Assembly (NCBI GenBank): GCA_964586455.1
Contig: CAZPHV010000021.1
Coordinates: 9,949 to 73,948, forward strand
Direction: 5' to 3'
DNA from: Aquimonas sp964586455
Lineage (GTDB): Bacteria; Pseudomonadota; Gammaproteobacteria; Xanthomonadales; Xanthomonadaceae
Length of the DNA stretch: 64,000 bases
Position numbers and translations under genes: made by a program. This document shows positions 1 to 9,500 of this stretch, one piece after another. Numbering within the stretch: the stretch's first letter is position 1; the number at the start of each line of letters is the position of its first letter. The notes beneath the pieces are model-generated. The model was not told the origin of the DNA. It saw only the letters and a program-made list of their open reading frames with translations, and did not search any database.

Positions 1-2
1 CC

Positions 3-764
3 GGAGCGATCATCACCATACTGACGCAGGTCAGCCAAGGTGAAATGAACCCGCTGACCGTCATCGTACTGTTCGCCATCGTCCTGTCTGTCACAGCGTT
101 TGTCGTATTTGTTGAACGCGGGCAGCGAAGGATCACGGTGAACTACGCGCGTCGCCAGGGCGGTCGTCAGGCGTACATGAATCAGAGTTCGCACTTGCCT
201 CTCAAGCTGAACATGGCAGGCGTGATCCCGGCGATCTTTGCTTCCAGCCTTATCCTCTTTCCGGGTACCGCCGCGACGTGGTTCGGTGAGGCAGGCAGCG
301 TGGGTTGGTTGACCGATGTCTCGGTTGCTCTGGCTCCCGGTCAGCCCCTGCATATGGTGCTGTACGGTGCCTTGATCATGGGCTTCGCGTTTTTCTACAC
401 CGCGTTGGTCTTCAACTCGCAGGAAACCGCAGAGAACCTGAAGAAGTCGGGAGCGTTGATTCCGGGCATCCGGCCGGGCAAAGCCACAGCCGACTACGTC
501 GACGGTGTGCTGACCCGCCTGACTCTGGCCGGTTCGCTGTACCTGGTCGCGGTGTGTCTGTTGCCCGAAGCTTTGCAGCTGGGTATGAACGTGCCGCCGA
601 CCGTTGCCCACCTGTTTGGCGGCACATCGCTGCTGATCGTGGTTGTGGTTGTTATGGATTTCATGGCCCAGATCCAGGCGCATCTGATGTCTCATCAGTA
701 CGACAGCCTGCTCAAAAAGGCCAATCTGAAGGGCGGCTCGCGCGCCGGCTTCTCGCGCGGGTAG
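3..764 (+). CDS. secY: Protein translocase subunit SecY, 3' part (5' end outside window)
   Basis: Core channel subunit of the SecYEG inner-membrane translocon. The frame is open from the window edge, so the first visible ATG at 45 is internal. Visible features are several hydrophobic segments, the conserved IPGIRPGKAT stretch followed by YVDGVLTRLT, and a typical basic C-terminal tail (SLLKKANLKGG). About 253 codons are seen, just over half of the usual length of roughly 440 residues. It is the last gene of the spc ribosomal-protein operon and is followed by rpsM, as in related genomes. Identification is secure; only the truncation by the window limits it. Confidence 0.97.
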   Translation, partial: GAIITILTQVSQGEMNPLTVIVLFAIVLSVTAFVVFVERGQRRITVNYARRQGGRQAYMNQSSHLPLKLNMAGVIPAIFASSLILFPGTAATWFGEAGSVGWLTDVSVALAPGQPLHMVLYGALIMGFAFFYTALVFNSQETAENLKKSGALIPGIRPGKATADYVDGVLTRLTLAGSLYLVAVCLLPEALQLGMNVPPTVAHLFGGTSLLIVVVVVMDFMAQIQAHLMSHQYDSLLKKANLKGGSRAGFSRG

Positions 765-816
765 TTGGGCTCCGGGCGGGCGCGTAGCGTTCCGCTCGGG
801 GTCAATCAACGCCGGA

Positions 817-839
817 GCACGGGCACCATCGCCCCGTGC
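817..839 (+). terminator. GC-rich hairpin between secY and rpsM
   Basis: A 7-bp perfect stem (GCACGGG at 817-823, CCCGTGC at 833-839) with a 9-nt loop lies in the 177-bp secY-rpsM gap. There is no U tract, so it may be an attenuator or processing site rather than a true terminator. The gap holds no rpmJ gene, although rpmJ occupies this place in many gammaproteobacteria. Confidence 0.35.
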
Positions 840-941
840 CCTCAGGGGTGCCGTTGCACTGGCACCCTGGGACTTTATTTGTCCTCGAAGCCAACGTATA
901 CTTTCCGATTCACCGCGCAATACCTTGTTGGAGATCGCCTC

Positions 942-1298
942 ATGGCGCGCATCGCAGGTGTCAACCTTCCCGTCCAGAAGCATGTCTGGGTGGGGCTTCA
1001 GAGCATCTACGGCATTGGCCGTACCCGTTCGCAAAAGGTCTGTGTGACTGCCGGGGTTACCCCGAGCACCAAGATCAAAGATCTGACCGAGGCCGAGGTG
1101 GACCGCCTCCGCGCCGAGATCGGCAAATTCACCGTCGAAGGCGACCTTCGTCGCGAAGTCGGCATCAGCATCAAGCGCCTGATGGACCTTGGCTGCTACC
1201 GCGGTCTGCGTCATCGCCGCGGCCTCCCGCTGCGCGGCCAGCGCACGCGCACCAACGCTCGTACCCGTAAGGGTCCGCGTAAGCAGATCAAGAAGTAA
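942..1298 (+). CDS. rpsM: 30S ribosomal protein S13
   Basis: Small-subunit head protein that contacts the P-site tRNA and the inter-subunit bridges. It has 118 residues beginning MARIAGVNLP, the usual N terminus, with the helix-two-turn-helix GIGRTRSQKVC and the basic C-terminal tail GPRKQIKK. The frame is open upstream to 765, but the S13 N terminus and the TTGGAG ribosome-binding site ending 9 bases upstream fix the start at 942. First gene of the alpha operon, 9 bp ahead of rpsK. Confidence 0.97.
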   Translation: MARIAGVNLPVQKHVWVGLQSIYGIGRTRSQKVCVTAGVTPSTKIKDLTEAEVDRLRAEIGKFTVEGDLRREVGISIKRLMDLGCYRGLRHRRGLPLRGQRTRTNARTRKGPRKQIKK

Positions 1299-1307
1299 GG
1301 ACGGTCC

Positions 1308-1700
1308 ATGAACAAGCAGGCAGCCGCCAAAGGCAAGAAGAAGATCCGTCGTGTCGTCACCGACGGCATCGCGCATGTTCAAGCGTCCTTCAACAACACG
1401 ATCATCACGATCACCGACCGCCAGGGCAACGCTCTGAGCTGGGCCACCTCGGGTGGCGCTGGTTTCCGCGGCTCGCGTAAGTCGACCCCGTTCGCCGCCC
1501 AGGTAGCTGCTGAGAAGGCGGGTCGTGTGGCGTTGGAGTACGGCGTTAAAACCCTTGAGGTTCGGATCAAAGGGCCGGGTCCAGGTCGCGAGTCAGCCGT
1601 GCGTTCGCTGAACGCTGTCGGCTACAAGGTCACCAACATCATTGACGTCACGCCGATTCCGCATAACGGCTGCCGTCCGCCGAAAAAGCGTCGCGTTTGA
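1308..1700 (+). CDS. rpsK: 30S ribosomal protein S11
   Basis: Platform protein of the small subunit, close to the 3' end of 16S rRNA. It is 130 residues, the normal length, with the family core HVQASFNNTIITITD, the GPGPGRESA loop and the C-terminal PHNGCRPPKKRRV. An AAGGAC Shine-Dalgarno overlaps the rpsM stop region, so translation is probably coupled within the alpha operon. Confidence 0.97.
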   Translation: MNKQAAAKGKKKIRRVVTDGIAHVQASFNNTIITITDRQGNALSWATSGGAGFRGSRKSTPFAAQVAAEKAGRVALEYGVKTLEVRIKGPGPGRESAVRSLNAVGYKVTNIIDVTPIPHNGCRPPKKRRV

Positions 1701-1723
1701 CGCACGGCTAGGAGCTCATACCC

Positions 1724-2350
1724 ATGGCACGTTACATCGGCCCCACCTGCAAACTCGCCCGTCGCGAAGGTGCAGATCTCAGCCTCAAGAGCCCGGCCCG
1801 CGCGCTGGATTCCAAGTGCAAGCTCGAGCAGAAGCCCGGTCAGCACGGCGCCGCCCGCAAGGGCCGCCTGTCCGACTACGCGGTTCAGCTGCGCGAGAAG
1901 CAGAAGGTCAAGCGCATTTACGGTTTGCTGGAGCGCCAGTTCCGCAATGTTTATCGCAAGGCTTCCAACCGCCGCGGCAACACCGGCGAGAACCTGCTGC
2001 AGATCCTCGAGTCCCGTCTGGACAACGTGGTCTACCGTATGGGTTTCGCGGTGACCCGTCCGCAGGCCCGTCAGCTGGTCAGCCACTGCGGTGTGTTGGT
2101 CAATGGCAAGGCCGTCAATCTGGCCTCTTTTCAGGTCAAGCCGGGTGACGCTATCGCGCTCACCGAGCGCGCTCAGCGTCAGCTGCGCGTGCAGGAAGCC
2201 TCGGCTCTGGCTCAGCAGATGGATCTGGTTCCGAACTGGATCGACGTCGACAGCAAGAAGTTCAGCGGTGTCTTCAAGGCCCTGCCCGAGCGCTCAGATC
2301 TGCCCTCGGACATCAACGAGAACCTGATCATCGAGCTGTACTCGAAGTAA
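1724..2350 (+). CDS. rpsD: 30S ribosomal protein S4
   Basis: Primary 16S rRNA-binding protein; in Escherichia coli it is also the translational repressor of the alpha operon. It is 208 residues with the N-terminal domain and a C-terminal S4 RNA-binding fold (SRLDNVVYRMGFAVTRPQAR, then HCGVLVNGKAVN). A TAGGAG ribosome-binding site lies 10 bases upstream. Whether the autoregulation known from E. coli applies here cannot be read from the sequence. Confidence 0.97.
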   Translation: MARYIGPTCKLARREGADLSLKSPARALDSKCKLEQKPGQHGAARKGRLSDYAVQLREKQKVKRIYGLLERQFRNVYRKASNRRGNTGENLLQILESRLDNVVYRMGFAVTRPQARQLVSHCGVLVNGKAVNLASFQVKPGDAIALTERAQRQLRVQEASALAQQMDLVPNWIDVDSKKFSGVFKALPERSDLPSDINENLIIELYSK

Positions 2351-2368
2351 TTCACGGAGAACCGCCGA

Positions 2369-3364
2369 ATGTCCGTTTCCGCCACCCAGGTGCTGCGTCC
2401 GCGCGGCATCGGCATCGAACGTATCGCTGACAATCGCGCAAGGGTGGTTGTCGAGCCGCTTGAGCGTGGCTATGGCCATACGCTTGGCAATGCGCTGCGT
2501 CGCGTCCTCCTGTCCTCGATTCCTGGTTTCGCCATCACGGAAGTCGAGATCGACGGCGTGCTGCACGAATACACCACGGTCGAAGGCATCCAGGAAGATG
2601 TGCTCGAGATTCTTCTGAACCTCAAGGACATCGCGTTGCGCATGCACAACGTCGATCAGGCCACGGTCACCCTGACCAAACAGGGTGCCGGTGTCGTTCT
2701 CGCCGGTGACATCCGCACCGATCACAACGTCGAGATTCTGAATCCCGAGCACGTGATCTGTCATCTGACCAAAGACGTGTCGTTGAACATGCGTCTGAAG
2801 GTCGAGCGTGGTTTGGGCTACCAGCCCGCGTCAGCGCGTCGTCGCCCGGATGAAGAGTCGCGCTCGATTGGCCGGCTGATGCTGGATGCGTCATTCTCGC
2901 CCGTGCGTCGCGTTGCGTTCGCAGTGGAAAGTGCCCGCGTCGAGCAGCGCACCAACCTCGACAAGCTTGTGCTCGATATCGAGACCAACGGCACGATCGA
3001 CGCCGAAGAGGCTGTGCGCACTGCGGCCGATATCCTTACCGACCAGCTGTCCGTGTTCGGCGACTTCACCCAGCGTCAGCGGGGCGAGTCGAAGCAGGCG
3101 ACGGCAGGCGTCGACCCGGTGCTTTTGCGTCCGATTGACGATCTTGAACTGACCGTGCGTTCGGCCAACTGCCTCAAGGCGGAAAACATCTACTACATCG
3201 GTGACCTGATCCAGCGCACCGAAGTGGAGCTGTTGAAGACGCCAAACCTCGGCAAGAAGTCGCTGACCGAGATCAAGGAAGTGCTGGCCCAGCGTGGCCT
3301 GTCTCTCGGCATGAAGCTGGAAAATTGGCCGCCGGCCGGTTTGCAGCAGGGCATGCTGGGTTGA
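2369..3364 (+). CDS. rpoA: DNA-directed RNA polymerase subunit alpha
   Basis: Alpha subunit: the N-terminal domain (about residues 1-235) nucleates core enzyme assembly, and the C-terminal domain (about 250-325) binds UP elements and activators. It is 331 residues, close to the family norm. The N-terminal dimerisation stretch GNALRRVLLSSIPG and the C-terminal domain LTVRSANCLKAENI, with the LLKTPNLGKKSLTEIKE helix-hairpin-helix, are both intact. The TGA stop at 3362-3364 lies inside the first unit of an 8-bp tandem repeat. Part of the alpha operon between rpsD and rplQ. Confidence 0.97.
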   Translation: MSVSATQVLRPRGIGIERIADNRARVVVEPLERGYGHTLGNALRRVLLSSIPGFAITEVEIDGVLHEYTTVEGIQEDVLEILLNLKDIALRMHNVDQATVTLTKQGAGVVLAGDIRTDHNVEILNPEHVICHLTKDVSLNMRLKVERGLGYQPASARRRPDEESRSIGRLMLDASFSPVRRVAFAVESARVEQRTNLDKLVLDIETNGTIDAEEAVRTAADILTDQLSVFGDFTQRQRGESKQATAGVDPVLLRPIDDLELTVRSANCLKAENIYYIGDLIQRTEVELLKTPNLGKKSLTEIKEVLAQRGLSLGMKLENWPPAGLQQGMLG

Positions 3365-3417
3365 TCCACTGATCCACTGATCCACTGATCCACTGATCCA
3401 CTGATCCACTGATCCAC
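3362..3417. repeat. Seven-copy 8-bp tandem repeat (TGATCCAC) at the end of rpoA
   Basis: Seven exact copies of TGATCCAC run from 3362 to 3417 in the rpoA-rplQ gap. The TGA of the first copy is the rpoA stop codon. Gain or loss of units would leave the rpoA protein unchanged while altering the distance to rplQ. The perfect copies suggest a recent slippage product. Confidence 0.95.
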
Positions 3418-3548
3418 TCCGTCGACGGGCTGCATCGCCCGCGACCGTCGGCCACGGACGGCCGACTCGGACCATCCGCAGTCCATTGTTGCAACGCCAG
3501 GATGGCGACAGCGAACTCCAACAGATCCAATCTTCTACAGGAACTCCC

Positions 3549-3935
3549 ATGCGCCACCAGAAATCGGGCCGCAAGCTCAATCGCAACAGCTCGCATCGTG
3601 AGGCCATGTTTCGCAACATGTCCGCTTCGCTTTTCAAGCATGAGTTGATTCGCACCACCGTTCCCAAGGCGAAGGAGCTGCGCCGCTTTGCCGAGCCGCT
3701 GATCACCCTCGCCAAGGTGGACAGCGTCGCCAACCGTCGTTTGGCTTTCTCGCGACTTCGCGACAAGGTCGCAGTCGGCAAGCTTTTCGTCGAGATCGGT
3801 CCGCGCTACGTGTCGCGTCCCGGTGGCTATCTGCGTCTGCTGAAGTGCGGCTTCCGTGCTGGCGACAGCGCCCCGATGGCCTACGTCGAACTGGTCGATC
3901 GTCCGCAGATGGATGCTGAGCCGGTCGCCGAGTAA
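3549..3935 (+). CDS. rplQ: 50S ribosomal protein L17
   Basis: Large-subunit protein at the edge of the exit tunnel. It has 128 residues beginning MRHQKSGRKLNRNSSHREAM, the invariant L17 N terminus, which fixes the start although the frame is open back to 3486. An AGGA ribosome-binding site lies 6 bases upstream. Last gene of the alpha operon, separated from rpoA by 184 bp that hold an 8-bp tandem repeat. Confidence 0.97.
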   Translation: MRHQKSGRKLNRNSSHREAMFRNMSASLFKHELIRTTVPKAKELRRFAEPLITLAKVDSVANRRLAFSRLRDKVAVGKLFVEIGPRYVSRPGGYLRLLKCGFRAGDSAPMAYVELVDRPQMDAEPVAE

Positions 3936-3953
3936 ACCTCGCACATTCTTCTC

Positions 3954-3985
3954 AAAAGCCCCGGCCTAGCGCCGGGGTTTTTGTT
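3954..3985 (+). terminator. Intrinsic terminator after rplQ
   Basis: A CCCCGGC/GCCGGGG stem (3959-3965 with 3971-3977) with a 5-nt loop, preceded by four A and followed by five T (3978-3982), lies 18 bp after the rplQ stop. This is a textbook Rho-independent terminator for the alpha operon. Confidence 0.92.
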
Positions 3986-4116
3986 TCTGGGGAACCCGCG
4001 CGGTGCGCTTGGGTCCTTGTTGAGTTGCTGCCTGCGCTTGGCCTTGAGCGTTATGCTCGCGAGCTGCTCCGGGCGCGTCGCCTGCCCCGATCCGACCACG
4101 TCCAATGAGATCCCCG

Positions 4117-4623
4117 ATGAATCCCTTTGAATGGAGTTTCCGCGCCCAGTTCTTCGCCGGCTTCGCCTGCTGCGCAGCTCTGCTGGGCTACGCACTGTAC
4201 GTCGAGCACGGCATGTTGATGATGCCCTGTCCGTTGTGCATCCTGCAGCGTGTCGCGTTTGTCGTAATGGGCCTGTTCTTCCTGCTCGGCGCGTTGATCG
4301 GCCCCCGGCCTGGGTGGCTACGCAAGTTCAATACCGCACTGGTCGGCTTCGGCGCTGCTGCCGGCGCTGGAATTGCCGCATGGCACGTTCGAATGCAGCA
4401 CCTGCCTGCGGATGATGTGCCCTCGTGCAGCGGCATGGAGCTGGGCTACATGCTGGAGGCCTTTCCGTTGCGAACCGTGATCGAGCGGGTTTTCACTGGT
4501 TCGGGCGACTGCGCCAAGATCGACTGGACCTTCCTTGGGCTTTCGATGCCGATCTGGACCCTGGTCTGGTTTGTCGGCCTCGGCGCTGGAGCGCTCTGGG
4601 CCGGGTTGCGGCGGCGCGCGTAG
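4117..4623 (+). CDS. dsbB: Disulfide bond formation protein B (DsbB)
   Basis: Inner-membrane quinone reductase that re-oxidises periplasmic DsbA. It has 168 residues and four hydrophobic segments. The first periplasmic cysteine pair is CPLC at 38-41 and the second pair is C104 and C132, as in DsbB. The start MNPFEWSFRAQF matches the family N terminus; an ATG four codons earlier (4105) is possible but has a poorer ribosome-binding site. It stands alone behind the alpha-operon terminator. Confidence 0.93.
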   Translation: MNPFEWSFRAQFFAGFACCAALLGYALYVEHGMLMMPCPLCILQRVAFVVMGLFFLLGALIGPRPGWLRKFNTALVGFGAAAGAGIAAWHVRMQHLPADDVPSCSGMELGYMLEAFPLRTVIERVFTGSGDCAKIDWTFLGLSMPIWTLVWFVGLGAGALWAGLRRRA

Positions 4624-4885
4624 GCGGCGACCTTGCGGTTGTATGTGCGTCGCCCCCACGCGCACACCAGGTGGTTTTTCCCCGCCCGGGGCCCCCTGTG
4701 AGCTCGCCCAGTTCGAGTTGAGCGTGTGCGACCCCAACGCGCGCCGTCGAGCACCCGCGGATTCAAGATCGCCGAGGCACTTCGGGGGGTGTGACGGATT
4801 GGACCTGGGTTCGCCGTGCACCTTGCCTCCGTTGGCACTGTGGCATGATCGCTGACGCAATGCAGCAAGCCCCCGGAGTTGTGTC

Positions 4886-6271
4886 ATGCCGTTCGATCGA
4901 AGCCTTGAAGCCGTGAATCTGCCCGTCGACTGGAGCCCCACCTCGTGGCGCGCTCGACCTGCGCTGCAGCAGCCGCGCTATCCGGATCGCACCGCACTTG
5001 ATGCAACGCTATCGGAACTTGGTCGACTGCCGCCGCTGGTGACGTCGCTTGAGATTCTTGCGCTGAAGAAGCAGCTGGCTGAAGCCCAGGATGGTCATCG
5101 CTTCCTGCTGCAGGGTGGCGATTGCGCGGAGAGCTTCGCCGACTGCGAATCAGGCCTGGTGTCGAATCGACTGAAAGTGTTGCTGCAGATGAGCGTCGTG
5201 CTGGTCTACGGCTTGCGCCTTCCGGTTATCCGCGTGGGTCGGTTTGCCGGTCAGTACGCAAAGCCACGCTCTACGGAAACCGAGATCAAGGACGGCGTCG
5301 AGCTGCCCAGCTACCGCGGGGACATCATCAACTCCCCGGCATTCACGCCTGAAGCTCGATTGCCCGACCCACGCCGCCTGATCGAGGCGCACTCGCGCTC
5401 CGCGCTCACCATGAACTTCGTTCGCGCACTGATCGATGGCGGTTTCGCCGACCTGCATCACCCGGAGTATTGGGACCTCGGCTGGGTCAGCCATTCGCCG
5501 CTGGCAGAGGAATACCACCGCATGGTGCGTGCCATCGGCGACGGCGTGCGCTTCATGGAGACGCTGTCGGGCGAAGCCTCGCAGGGCGTGCGCAGGGTCG
5601 ACTTCTACACCTCGCATGAAGCGCTGTTGTTGGACTACGAAGAATCGCTGACGCGTGAAGTGCCTCGAAATTGGGGCTGGTTCAACCTTTCAACCCACTA
5701 CCCGTGGATTGGCATGCGTACGGCTGCGCTGGACGGCGCCCACACCGAGTACATGCGCGGCATTCGCAACCCGGTTGCGGTGAAAGTCGGGCCGGGCGTC
5801 AAGCCGGACGCACTGTTGCGCCTCGCGGAAGCCCTCAACCCTGACAACGAAGCGGGACGCCTGACCTTCATCCATCGCATGGGCGCGGCCAAGATCGCTG
5901 CCGAACTGCCGCAGCATCTTGAAGCACTACGTCGCGAAGGCCGTCGGGTGCTGTGGGTGGCCGATCCGATGCACGGCAACACCGAGTCGACCAGCAATGG
6001 TTTCAAGACTCGCAGGTTCGACAACATCCGCAGCGAACTCGAGCAGGCCTTCGACCTACACGCCGCGGCAGGAACGCGACTCGGCGGTGTGCATCTGGAG
6101 CTCACCGGTGAGAACGTCACCGAGTGCACGGGTGGCGCGCGTGATTTGACCGATGTGGATCTTGAGCGCGCCTACCGGTCGACCGTTGACCCACGCCTCA
6201 ACTATGAGCAGTCACTGGAGCTGGCGCTGCTGATCGTGCGCAAGCGCGGCGTGCAGGCGTTGCCTCTCTAG
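4886..6271 (+). CDS. Class II 3-deoxy-7-phosphoheptulonate (DAHP) synthase
   Basis: First enzyme of the shikimate pathway, condensing phosphoenolpyruvate with erythrose 4-phosphate. The 461-residue protein is of the plant/Mycobacterium (class II) type. It carries the N-terminal W-RPALQQPRYPD region, FLLQGGDCAES with a metal-ligand cysteine, RVGRFAGQYAKPRS, LGWVSHSPLAEEY, VLWVADPMHGN and the LTGENVTECTGG loop. A CCCGGAG ribosome-binding site lies 10 bases upstream. It has its own transcription unit and is closed by a strong hairpin at 6279. Confidence 0.95.
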   Translation: MPFDRSLEAVNLPVDWSPTSWRARPALQQPRYPDRTALDATLSELGRLPPLVTSLEILALKKQLAEAQDGHRFLLQGGDCAESFADCESGLVSNRLKVLLQMSVVLVYGLRLPVIRVGRFAGQYAKPRSTETEIKDGVELPSYRGDIINSPAFTPEARLPDPRRLIEAHSRSALTMNFVRALIDGGFADLHHPEYWDLGWVSHSPLAEEYHRMVRAIGDGVRFMETLSGEASQGVRRVDFYTSHEALLLDYEESLTREVPRNWGWFNLSTHYPWIGMRTAALDGAHTEYMRGIRNPVAVKVGPGVKPDALLRLAEALNPDNEAGRLTFIHRMGAAKIAAELPQHLEALRREGRRVLWVADPMHGNTESTSNGFKTRRFDNIRSELEQAFDLHAAAGTRLGGVHLELTGENVTECTGGARDLTDVDLERAYRSTVDPRLNYEQSLELALLIVRKRGVQALPL

Positions 6272-6278
6272 AGGATCC

Positions 6279-6307
6279 CTGAAGAGCTCCACTCTGGAGT
6301 TCTTCAG
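6279..6307 (+). terminator. Long hairpin after the DAHP synthase gene
   Basis: A 13-bp stem (6279-6291 with 6295-6307, one G-U pair) closes a 3-nt loop 8 bp after the stop codon. The right arm ends TTCTTCAG without a U run, so termination would rest on the stem and the U-rich arm. The remaining 240 bp up to the next gene show no other recognisable feature. Confidence 0.55.
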
Positions 6308-6550
6308 ACCGCGTGAGCCCTGCTCGGGCCCATTCCGAGTCGCGCCGAACCGGCCGTTGCTCGCTGAAATCGCGAGCACGTCGCTCATGGCGTGCGGGAA
6401 GCTCCGTTCGATGGGCATTTCGAACGCACGCTTCGCTGGCGGCAGGGGCGCCCCGCCCACAGTGTGCGCGCGTGACTTCTGGGCGGCGCTGGAAACCGCG
6501 CCTGCCTCTACCGTCGCCCCCTGGCCCTCGGTGGGCCCATGGGGAATTGA

Positions 6551-9500
6551 ATGTCCAGATCGACCGTCCGGCCCGTGCTCCGGATTTCCTTGCTCGCGCT
6601 GTCGCTGTCTGCAGGCGCGGTGCTGGCGCAGCAACGCACTCTGCCTAGCGAGGGCGTAGCGGATCGGCCCGTACGAACCGTCGCGTTGACCAATGCGCGC
6701 GTGGTCACTGAACCCGGGCGTGTGCTGGAGTCGGCCACGGTGCTGTTGCGCGATGGCCGCATCGAAGCCGTCGGCGCCGGGCTGCGGATCCCCGCCGGAG
6801 TGGCGTCCCGTGATCTTGGCGGAGCCACCGTCTTTGCGGGCTTCATTGAGCCCGCGAGCAGCCTGGGTTTGCCGGCCGATCACCTGCGCGGCGGCATCAA
6901 GGCCGCGAGCGCGCCGGGGCAGGCGCCTCCGCACGACCAGCAAGGGGCCGAGCCCGGCACGCCGCACTGGAACCGGCGCGCCCAGCCCGAGCGCTCTGCC
7001 GCACGCGTGCTGGACTACAAACCGGCCGATGCCAAAACGCTGCGAGAGCTGGGCTTCACCGCCGTGCACTCGGCGCCGCAGGCCGGCGTCCTCGCGGGGC
7101 AAGGCGCGCTGCTCAGTTTGATCGATGCCGCGCCGCGTCGCGATGCGGTGCTCACCGCCGAGGTCTCGCAGGTGTTCGGCTTCGACTTCCAGTTCGGCTC
7201 GGAGTATCCGGGCTCCCTGATGGGCAGCATCGCCCTGATCCGCCAGACCTTGCTGGATGCGCAGTGGTATGCCACCGCACAAGCCGGCCCATCGCAGCGA
7301 GGCCGCAGCCCGACCCGGTTGCAGCACAGTCAGAGCCTGGCAGCGCTGGGGCCGACGTTGGCCGGCCGGCAGCGCGTGTTCATGCTGATGGACGACGAGC
7401 TTGATGCGGGCCGTTTCTCGGCGATCGCGGTCGAGTTCAAGCTCGACGCCGTGCTGGTCGGCAGCGGCCACGAATACCGTCTGCTGCCCCAGCTGAAAGC
7501 CTGGAACCGGCCGCTGGTGCTGCCGCTGAACTTCCCGGAGGCGCCGGCCGTCGAGCAGCCCGGCATCGCCCTGCAGACTGCGCTGGCCGAGCTTCAGCAC
7601 TGGGAGCAGGCTGCGGCCAATCCGGCGCGCGTGGCCCAGGCAGGGCTGCGCTTCGCACTGTCGACGCGCGGGCTCAAGGAGCCCGGCAAGCAGTTCTGGC
7701 CGGCCCTGCGGCGTGCGGTTACAGCCGGCCTTTCGGAAGACGCAGCCCTGCGCGCCTTGACCATCACGCCGGCCGAATTGCTGAATGCGGGCGATCGCTT
7801 GGGTCGGGTGGCGCCGGGCCAGCTCGCGAACCTGGTCATTGCCGATGCGAGCCTGTTCCGCGACGAGAAGGCCAAGCTCTACGAAGTCTGGGTGGAAGGC
7901 GAGCGCTTCGAGCTGAGCGCGCTTGCCGCTCGCGAGCCGGGCACCGAGCTCAGCCTGCGCTGGCATGCCGATAATCGTGCCGAAACCTGGGCGCTGACCG
8001 GTACCGGCGACAGTCGTGAGCTCGCGTTGGACCAGTCCCGATTGAAACTCAAGCTGCTGGATGGTCGCTGGGTGGCACTTCCGGAGATCAGCCCGGCGTC
8101 ATGGCCGGCGCGCACCGCACGCGTCGAATTCTTGATCGGTGAAGGCGGGACAGTGGAGGGCTTTGCCGAAACGGTAGACGGTCGTCGCTATGGGTTCTCG
8201 GGTTCCACCTCCGCGACTGCAGCAGAGCAGGCAACGGACGATGCGCCGACAGATCCGCCGCGGGCGATTCCTGCGCATCGCGGCTATCCCGCCGGAGAGT
8301 ACGCCCGCGAGACCACGCCGCCGCAGGCTGGGGACCTCCTGATCCGCGGCGCCACGGTCTGGACAAACACCGAGCAAGGCATTCTCGAAGGCGCGGACGT
8401 TCGCGCGCGCGGCGGCCGCATCGTCGAGGTGGGGAAGGGCCTGGCCGCAGGGCGGGGCAGTGAGGTCATCGAGGCTCAGGGGCAGCACCTCACTGCCGGT
8501 ATCGTCGATGCCCATTCGCATACGGCGATCGCGCGCAATGTCAACGAGCCCTCGCATGCGGTCACCACTGAAGTGCGGATCGGCGACGTGCTGGACCCGA
8601 CCGACATCAGCATCTACCGACAACTGGCCGGCGGCGTGACCAGTGCCAACCTGCTGCACGGATCGGCCAACCCGATGGGCGGCCAGAACGCGGTGATCAA
8701 GCTGCGCTGGGGCGCCGATGCCGAGGGCCTCGTGTTCGAGGGCGCGCCCTCGGGCGTGAAGTTCGCGCTCGGCGAGAACGTCAAGCAATCGAACTGGGGC
8801 GAGGCCATGACCGTGCGCTATCCGCAGACGCGCATGGGCGTGGAGCAGATCATGCGCGACCACTTTCTGGCGGCGCGCGCCTACGCGTCGGCCCTGAGCA
8901 GCGGTCAGCCCGTACGGCGCGACCTTCGACTGGAGGCGCTGGTCGAGATCCTGCGCGGCGAACGTCTGGTGCACATCCACTCCTACCGCCAGGACGAGAT
9001 CCTGATGTTCGTGCGCCTGTCGCAGGAGTTCGGCTTCAAGGTCGCGAGCTTCCAGCACGTACTGGAGGGCTACAAGGTCGCGCGCGAGATGGCCGAGATC
9101 GGCGCCGGCGCCTCGACCTTCGCCGACTGGTGGGGCTTCAAGATGGAGGTCATCGACGGTATCCCGCACAACGGTGCGCTGATGACCCGCGCCGGCGTGA
9201 TCAGCTCGTTCAACTCGGACAGCGACGAAATGGCGCGCCGGCTCAACATGGAAGCCGCCAAGGCGCTGCGCCATGGCGGCCTGAGCGATGAGGAGGCCTG
9301 GAAGCTGATCACCCTGAACCCCGCGATCCAGCTCGGTATTGCCGATCGGGTCGGCGCGATTCGGCCGGGGCTGGATGCCGATCTGGTGCTTTGGAATGCG
9401 CATCCCTTGTCCAACTACGCCCGCGCCGAGACCACCTGGGTCGACGGTCGTCGCTACTTCGACCGCCGCGAAGATGCGCAGCTGCAGGTGCAACTGCTGG

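Noticed and set aside
879..902. Promoter before rpsM with TTGTCC and TATACT
   Set aside because: The spacing between the hexamers is only 12 bp; TTTATT at 16 bp is too weak to claim.
3362..3417. CRISPR-like array
   Set aside because: The 8-bp units are contiguous without spacers; the GGGATTC arrays likewise lack spacers, and no cas genes are present.
3193..3486. Minus-strand frame with repeated VDQWISGS-type peptides
   Set aside because: It is the antisense reading of the 8-bp TGATCCAC repeats and rpoA.
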